Of a stretch of 24,388 nt of DNA, positions 21,576 through 24,388 are shown piece by piece. Numbering within the stretch: position 1 is the stretch's first letter; the number at the start of each line of letters is the position of its first letter. The notes below the pieces were generated by a model. That model had not been told where the DNA came from and did no database searches. It saw only the letters and a list, made by a program, of their open reading frames with translations. The DNA is taken from contig CAZGDY010000012.1 in the NCBI GenBank assembly GCA_964524965.1, positions 1-24,388 on the forward strand, given 5' to 3'. Made by a program: the position numbers and the translations under genes. This stretch comes from Kmv34 sp964524965. Its GTDB lineage: Bacteria; Aerophobota; Aerophobia; Aerophobales; B3-G15.

Positions 21576-21842
21576 AATTTGAGAGACTTAATAATTTATG
21601 TTTTTTTATTTGTTTTTTTGCAAGGTGCCTTTAAATATAAAGGCGGATAGCCAAAAGAATTTTTTGAGTTAACAAGAGTTATCAACAATCAGGATTCTTT
21701 GTGCTTTTCAGGAAGTGAGGCTGTTATCGGGAGTGTAAAGCAAAAATATACTGGGTAGTATCGGTTGCAAAGAGCTATACCTAAACTACCTCAGCGTGAA
21801 TCAGTTACAAAAAATTTTGATATTTATAATCAGGAGAATAAT
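21576..21842. other. 267-nt intergenic region before the aldo/keto reductase gene
   Basis: Contains T-runs at the left, a small perfect hairpin (GCCTTT 21627-21632 / AAAGGC 21639-21644, loop aaatat) not followed by a T-run, and a 10-bp tandem repeat at 21666-21685. No clear promoter or coding frame was found. Confidence 0.5.
21666..21685 (+). repeat. 10-bp tandem direct repeat
   Basis: GAGTTAACAA (21666-21675) is followed at once by GAGTTATCAA (21676-21685), differing at one base. It could be a tandem protein-binding site upstream of the reductase gene or chance. Confidence 0.4.
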
Positions 21843-22733
21843 ATGGAAAGCATGGATAAAGTAAGAAGTAAGATGGAATACAAAGAATTGACTCCGGGCA
21901 CTAAAATACCTGTTATCGGAATCGGAACATGGACTATGGGTGGAGGATTAGAAGGGACTGATGTTACCTATGACAAAGAAAATATTTGCGCAATTAAAAC
22001 GGCAATCAAACTTGGAATGACCCATGTTGATACTGCTGAAATGTATGGGTGTGGACATTCGGAAGAGTTAGTTGGAGAGGCAATTAGTGATTTTAATAGA
22101 GAAACTCTTTTTATCACTACTAAAGTTTCACCAACTAATTTAAGATATGACGATCTTATTAATTCGGCAAAACAAAGCCTTAAAAGATTAAGGACTGAAT
22201 ATATTAATTTATACTTAGTCCATATGCCTAATCCAGAAATTCCAATACAAGAAACAATGGGAGCAATGGATTTTTTATGTGAACGGGGATTAGTTAAACA
22301 TATTGGAGTGAGTAATTTTTCGGTTGAGCAGATAAAAGAAGCCCAAAAGTATGCCCAAAATGAAATTGTGGCCAATCAAATAGAGTACAATCTACTGATA
22401 AGGAACAGTGGTGGTTTATACAATGCTAACATAGAATCTGAGATAATTCCTTATTGCCAAGCAAATGCTATTTTAGTTGTTGCTTATAGACCACTTGCAA
22501 AGGGTGAGCTTGTGAAACGGAGTTTTAAAACCTTAGATGAGTTAGCTAAAAAATACAATAAAACTCAGGCTCAGATTGCAATGAATTGGTTGATTTCCAA
22601 AAAAGGAATTATTACTATACCGAAAACATCAAATATAAAACATCTTAAGGAAAATTTGGGTGCAATTGGCTGGAGATTAAAATCAAAAGATATTTATAAA
22701 CTGGACAATCAATTCGAAGGTTCAAGCCTTTAG
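21843..22733 (+). CDS. aldo/keto reductase
   Basis: NAD(P)H-dependent carbonyl reductase with a TIM-barrel fold, 296 aa, cytoplasmic. ATG 21843 is chosen because AGGAG (21832-21836) lies 6 nt upstream; the frame is open back to 21765 but that part has no family similarity. The catalytic tetrad is complete: D63 in HVDTAEMYG, Y68, K94 in ITTKVSP and H127 in YLVHMPN. Further family motifs are GIGTWTMGGG, KHIGVSNFSVEQIKEA and ITIPKTSN (phosphate-binding region). The substrate cannot be inferred. It sits between two hydrolase genes. Confidence 0.93.
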   Translation: MESMDKVRSKMEYKELTPGTKIPVIGIGTWTMGGGLEGTDVTYDKENICAIKTAIKLGMTHVDTAEMYGCGHSEELVGEAISDFNRETLFITTKVSPTNLRYDDLINSAKQSLKRLRTEYINLYLVHMPNPEIPIQETMGAMDFLCERGLVKHIGVSNFSVEQIKEAQKYAQNEIVANQIEYNLLIRNSGGLYNANIESEIIPYCQANAILVVAYRPLAKGELVKRSFKTLDELAKKYNKTQAQIAMNWLISKKGIITIPKTSNIKHLKENLGAIGWRLKSKDIYKLDNQFEGSSL

Positions 22734-22830
22734 TATTTGTATAGCAAAGATAAGGAAGATAAGGGGTTAATGGATGAGTTATGCTTAAAAAACAAAAGAC
22801 GAATTACCAGAGGAAAAGATAGGTAAAAAA

Positions 22831-23799
22831 ATGGTAAAAGAAAAACTTCATAGATTGGAACCAGCCGTTTATAAGTATGTTTTTGGGCCAAGCGAGCCTT
22901 TATCGCAAATAAAAAGTGGTGATTCAGTTATAGCTTTAACTATTGATGCTCATGGATTTGATCTTTACGGTAAACTTTTACCCGAGGATAAAAAACAAAA
23001 AAGTGAGTTCACTCAATTCCAAGAGTCCAATCCACTGGTTGGTCCGGTATGGGTTGAGGAGGCTTGGCCGGGTGATGTGTTAAAGATAAACATTGAAGAG
23101 ATTGCTTTGAACAGAAACTATGCTTTTTCTGCCTTTATGCCTAATTTTGGTTCTTTTACTGGGGAAAGCAAAGGAAAAGAGCTTTTATTTAATGAGTCTC
23201 TTCCTGAAGTTGAGTATCGATGGGAACTTGATTTAAATTCTCAGACGGGGACCCTTAAACTTGTTCACAGTACCCAAAAAAAGATTCAAATTCCTCTCCA
23301 CCCCTTTATTGGTTCCATAGGAGTTGCTCCTCGATTTGGTCGGGTAGAAACAGCTCTTGTTCCTGGTGAATATGGAGGAAATATGGACTGTCTGGAGACA
23401 GCTGCAGGGTCAATTCTGTATTTACCGGTGTGGGTGCGAGGAGGATATCTTTCTTTTGGAGATATTCATGCTGCTCAAGGAGATGGAGAAATTTGTGGAG
23501 TTGCTCTGGAAACAACAGCCCAGGTTACTTTAAAAATTGAAGTGATTAAGAACAAGGTGATTCAATGGCCGCGAATAGAAAATACAAGTCATATAATGGT
23601 AGCTGGTAGCGCTCGTCCTCTCATAGATGCTGTTAGTATTGCTCACATTGAACTTGTAAAATGGTTAGTCACTGACTATGGTTTTGATAAATGGGAAGCT
23701 CTTCAGGTTCTCTCACAAGTTGGTAGTATGCGAGTGGGGAATGTTGTGGACCCTAACTACACTGTGGTGGCAAAATTTCCCAAGAAGTATCTTTCTTGA
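22831..23799 (+). CDS. acetamidase/formamidase-family amidohydrolase
   Basis: Enzyme of the FmdA/AmdA family, which hydrolyses formamide, acetamide or similar small amides to ammonia and the acid; 322 aa, cytoplasmic. Conserved parts: IKSGDSVIALTIDAHG, NPLVGPVWVEEAWPGDVLKI, LHPFIGSIGVAP, then GEYGGNMDCLETAAGSILYL (GGNMD 182-186) and GDIHAAQGDGEICGVALE (210-227), which carry the expected metal and active-site residues. The C-terminal MVAGSARPLIDAVSIAH is also typical. ATG 22831 follows AGGT at 6 nt. With the creatininase-like gene it suggests breakdown of an amide or a nitrogen-ring compound; the real substrate is unknown. Confidence 0.9.
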   Translation: MVKEKLHRLEPAVYKYVFGPSEPLSQIKSGDSVIALTIDAHGFDLYGKLLPEDKKQKSEFTQFQESNPLVGPVWVEEAWPGDVLKINIEEIALNRNYAFSAFMPNFGSFTGESKGKELLFNESLPEVEYRWELDLNSQTGTLKLVHSTQKKIQIPLHPFIGSIGVAPRFGRVETALVPGEYGGNMDCLETAAGSILYLPVWVRGGYLSFGDIHAAQGDGEICGVALETTAQVTLKIEVIKNKVIQWPRIENTSHIMVAGSARPLIDAVSIAHIELVKWLVTDYGFDKWEALQVLSQVGSMRVGNVVDPNYTVVAKFPKKYLS

Positions 23800-23891
23800 C
23801 TCCATTGTCTCGTAGTAAAAAATGCCACTTTCAAAATATTATCATTTTAAGTTAAACAAGATTGGAGCTTTGTAATAAAAACTTTGGGTAA

Positions 23892-24134
23892 CATGGCTGG
23901 AATGAAATATACATGGGTAAGGTAGGATGGATACCTGTTGATGCGACTGCCTTTGAGATTAATTATCTTGATTCTGGTCATATTCGCCTTGGAGTTTATC
24001 AATTCGCTACTACTACTACTTTTAATCCAAAGAAAATGGAGATTCTTGATTATAAAGCAGGATTAATGAGATGTAAAACAGATAGTGAATGCAGAGGTAT
24101 GCGGTCCAGTAAATTATTTAACAAAAATCCCTAA
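23892..24134 (+). pseudogene. remnant of a transglutaminase-like protein gene (C-terminal part only)
   Basis: The frame from CAT 23892 to the stop at 24134 encodes HGWNEIYMGKVGWIPVDATA and then YLDSGHIRLG. This matches the second half of the transglutaminase-like catalytic core: the catalytic His (HGWNE) and Asp (PVDAT) are both present. A TAA lies immediately before the His codon, and no reading frame in the 92 nt back to the amidase gene shows the catalytic-Cys segment. The only ATG (23913) starts after the catalytic His. The piece is thus a 5'-truncated, inactive remnant, or the product of a larger deletion. The last 30 residues do not look family-like and may be out-of-frame read-through. 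Confidence 0.75.
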
Positions 24135-24201
24135 ATAATTTTTTATAAAGGTTCATTATTACTAATAGTTAGTATAGTATTTAAAGTAGGCTTTTTTCTG
24201 T

Positions 24202-24387
24202 TTATTGTTGTTCTTCCTCAAGTCTGTTCAAATAAAAAACGTATCCCTTGTTCATGAGCTCTTCCTTTGGGATAAAATACAACCCCGCTGAGTTTGTACA
24301 ATATCGAAGTTTTGTTGGTGGTGGCCCGTCATGAAAAAGATGTCCCAGATGAGAATCTGCATGGCGGCTTCTTACCTCAGTTCTTAG
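24202..24387 (-). CDS. msrB: MsrB, peptide-methionine (R)-S-oxide reductase, C-terminal part (5' end outside window)
   Basis: The frame enters from the right edge and has no start codon within the window; 61 residues remain. They are plainly MsrB: EVRSRHADSHLGHLFHDGPP, then the catalytic-Cys motif LRYCTNSAGLYFIP and a short tail ending LEEEQQ. MsrB reduces the R-epimer of methionine sulfoxide in proteins, with thioredoxin as usual donor. Whether the gene is a lone msrB or an msrA-msrB fusion cannot be seen. It converges with the transglutaminase remnant. Confidence 0.93.
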   Translation of the reverse strand, partial: LRTEVRSRHADSHLGHLFHDGPPPTKLRYCTNSAGLYFIPKEELMNKGYVFYLNRLEEEQQ

Positions 24388-24388
24388 C

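Noticed and set aside
21765..21842. N-terminal extension of the aldo/keto reductase
   Set aside because: The frame is open, but it lacks family similarity and the strong AGGAG site selects ATG 21843.
22770..22826. 18-codon frame after AAGGGG before the formamidase-like gene
   Set aside because: It has a plausible ribosome site but is very short and basic with no recognisable feature; not enough to call a leader peptide.
24156..24170. TACTAA-TAG-TTAGTA inverted repeat between the transglutaminase remnant and msrB
   Set aside because: Six A/T-rich base pairs without a T-run; too weak to be called a terminator.

Overview
The window is AT-rich bacterial DNA from a diderm (Gram-negative-type) organism. 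A signal-peptide protein ends in an outer-membrane-like beta-barrel, there is a membrane-anchored M23 peptidase, and there is a MepM-like envelope gene. Genes are tightly packed, GTG and TTG starts are common, and several near-consensus sigma-70-type promoters are visible. The mix of a LarB/LarC nickel-cofactor pair, a B12-dependent methionine synthase reactivation protein, hybrid chemosensory kinases and CHASE2/PP2C signalling would fit an uncultivated, probably anaerobic lineage of the Aerophobota/Omnitrophota/Atribacterota kind. That placement is a guess from gene style; no marker gene is present. I see no rRNA, tRNA, CRISPR array, insertion sequence or phage gene.

Layout. (1) 1-1565, plus strand: end of a FecCD/BtuC permease and its ATPase, which carries a C-terminal extra domain. 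(2) 1578-2885, minus strand: an AzgA-type purine permease. (3) 3152-4654, plus: an M23 metallopeptidase behind a perfect TTGACA-N17-TATAAT promoter. (4) 4855-6803, plus: larB-larC with a 4-bp overlap. (5) 7008-11661, plus: a signalling cluster of secreted FecR-domain/barrel protein, CHASE2-GAF-PP2C phosphatase, a possible 28-residue membrane peptide, and a STAS anti-sigma-factor antagonist. (6) 19293-11746, minus: a seven-gene chemosensory operon. In transcription order it holds a MetH-reactivation-like protein, two CheW, a soluble globin-coupled methyl-accepting protein, a CheA-REC hybrid, a REC-histidine kinase hybrid and a stand-alone receiver. (7) 19682-23799, plus: an unrecognised Cys-containing protein, a macro-domain protein, a creatininase-family hydrolase, an aldo/keto reductase and an acetamidase/formamidase-family enzyme. 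(8) 23892-24134, plus: the decayed 3' end of a transglutaminase-like gene. It faces the 3' end of msrB (minus), which runs off the window.

How the parts may work together. Blocks 5 and 6 converge at 11662-11745 and together form about 12 kb of signalling genes. One arm senses in the envelope (FecR/CHASE2) and acts through Ser phosphorylation (PP2C to STAS). The other senses in the cytoplasm, probably through a heme-bound gas, and acts through His-Asp phosphorelay (CheA, REC-HK, REC). No CheR, CheB, flagellar gene, RsbW-type kinase or DNA-binding output is in view. The output is therefore open, and may be a non-flagellar cellular function. Block 7 looks like a hydrolase and reductase group for amide or nucleotide breakdown products, but its substrates cannot be read from sequence.
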